From Chitinophaga ginsengisoli (GTDB lineage: Bacteria; Bacteroidota; Bacteroidia; Chitinophagales; Chitinophagaceae), in contig NZ_PYGK01000002.1 of assembly GCF_003014595.1 (NCBI RefSeq), forward strand, positions 1 to 64,000: 64,000 nt of DNA. The letters run 5' to 3'. A program made the translations under genes and the position numbers. This document shows, one piece after another, positions 63,326 through 64,000 of this stretch (the first letter of the stretch is position 1; the number at the start of each line of letters is the position of its first letter). Below the pieces are notes generated by a model that saw only the letters and a list, made by a program, of their open reading frames with translations, made no database searches and had not been told where the DNA came from.

Positions 63326-64000
63326 ATGGAGAATAAAGGGCTGCTTTTTATTCCGGATATAAGTGGCTTTACCCGTTTTGTGAACGAAATAGAGATCGAT
63401 CATAGCCGGCATATCATACAGCAGTTATTGGAGGTACTGATCAACGCCAATAACACGGGACTTGAGATCTCAGAGATTGAAGGAGACGCCATCCTGTTCT
63501 ATAAATTCGGAGCACCACTGGACCTGGAAGCATTATATAAACAGGTGGAAAAAATGTTCTGTGAGTTCCACCGGCATCTGAATGCATATGATAATCGCAA
63601 AATATGCCAGTGCAGGGCCTGTGTATCCGCTGTAGGCCTTACGCTGAAGGTCATTACCCATTACGGTGAATTCACCACGTATAATGTAAAGAATTTCAGC
63701 AAGCTAATAGGTAAAGATGTGATCGTTGCGCACCAGCTCCTGAAAAATGATATTGACCAGCACGAATACTGGCTTGTTACGGATAATCTGCTGCAGGACA
63801 CACCTCCTGCCGGGTTGGCAACATGGATGAAATGGGATGCCAGCGCTAAACAAACTGAAACAGGAGAAATACCCTTTCACTATACCCAGCTAAGCCAGCT
63901 AAAGAAAGAACTACCGCCTGAGCCGGATCCGCAACTGGAGCTTTCCGACAAGGTGAAAGTGCTCTCTGTGTTTAAGGACTATGACGTGGATATTAAAACC
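63326..64000 (+). CDS. DUF2652 / adenylate-cyclase-like protein, C-terminus beyond window
   Basis: 225 codons read from ATG at 63326 to the right edge without a stop. MENKGLLFIPDISGFTRFVN, then IIQQLLEVLINANN and ISEIEGDAILFYKFG, show the pattern of the DUF2652 family, which is related to class III nucleotide cyclases. HYGEFTTYNVKNFSKLIGKD and VIVAHQLLKND follow as in those proteins. DISGFTRF has the Asp-x-x-x-Phe-Thr start of cyclase cores, and GD in EIEGDAILF matches the second metal Asp position. Whether it is an active cyclase cannot be told. Confidence 0.82.
   Translation, partial: MENKGLLFIPDISGFTRFVNEIEIDHSRHIIQQLLEVLINANNTGLEISEIEGDAILFYKFGAPLDLEALYKQVEKMFCEFHRHLNAYDNRKICQCRACVSAVGLTLKVITHYGEFTTYNVKNFSKLIGKDVIVAHQLLKNDIDQHEYWLVTDNLLQDTPPAGLATWMKWDASAKQTETGEIPFHYTQLSQLKKELPPEPDPQLELSDKVKVLSVFKDYDVDIKT

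Overview
The window looks like chromosome of a Bacteroidota bacterium, most likely Chitinophaga or a close relative in the Chitinophagaceae. The signs are SusC/SusD pairs with an N-terminal STN domain, a FecR/DUF4974 anti-sigma factor beside an ECF sigma factor, a C-terminal type IX secretion (T9SS) sorting domain, promoter boxes of the TAnnTTTG type, weak or absent Shine-Dalgarno sequences, and very large secreted RHS-type proteins. No rRNA, tRNA, CRISPR array, transposase or phage integrase was seen.

Layout. (1) 1-19.2 kb: one leftward operon of five secreted proteins plus a possible 26-residue peptide. It comprises a 1898-aa SpvB/RHS-like protein with a PA14 domain, a 158-aa secreted protein, a 1161-aa protein with SprB/PKD-like repeats and an RHS-like tail, a 509-aa tail-fibre-like protein with a C-terminal S74 chaperone, and an RHS protein of more than 2518 aa whose C-terminal tip lies beyond the left edge. 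(2) 19.6-21.9 kb: a SMUG2-type uracil-DNA glycosylase, an alpha/beta-hydrolase lipoprotein and a 52-aa protein. (3) 21.9-31.3 kb: a glycan-use locus with ECF sigma, FecR, SusC, SusD and a GH89 alpha-N-acetylglucosaminidase. (4) 31.4-38.4 kb: an SDR divergent from an HxlR regulator, a serine hydrolase, a VOC protein, a beta-helix lipoprotein, an unknown secreted protein and a DHFR-like reductase. (5) 38.6-48.4 kb: a TonB-type receptor followed by a compact RiPP-like cluster. (6) 48.5-55 kb: a T9SS-exported metallopeptidase, an SDR with an AraC regulator, an unknown protein and a CxxCH lipoprotein. (7) 55.1-60.8 kb: a complete tripartite RND efflux operon. (8) 60.8-64 kb: a GreA/Rnk-type protein, small membrane proteins, a coding remnant, YqgE/AlgH, a small lipoprotein and a truncated DUF2652 protein.

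The best candidate for an undescribed system is the cluster at 41.2-48.4 kb. It holds a 69-aa precursor-like peptide with a double-glycine, a radical SAM/SPASM maturase, four tandem paralogues of about 280-294 aa from a family I do not recognise, and an ABC exporter with an N-terminal C39 leader peptidase. All four paralogues keep an HxD...H triad that could bind Fe(II). The six genes after the peptide are almost contiguous or overlapping. A plausible reading is that the peptide is crosslinked by the radical SAM enzyme, tailored by four related enzymes, then cleaved after GG and exported.

The second candidate is the large RHS operon, which joins PA14, SprB-like, tail-fibre/S74 and RHS modules in one transcription unit. 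Several non-coding structures also deserve attention: a 45-bp-arm inverted repeat at 37.7 kb, exact 22-bp-period tandem repeats before the SDR at 51.3 kb, and duplicated translation-leader repeats at 35.7 kb.
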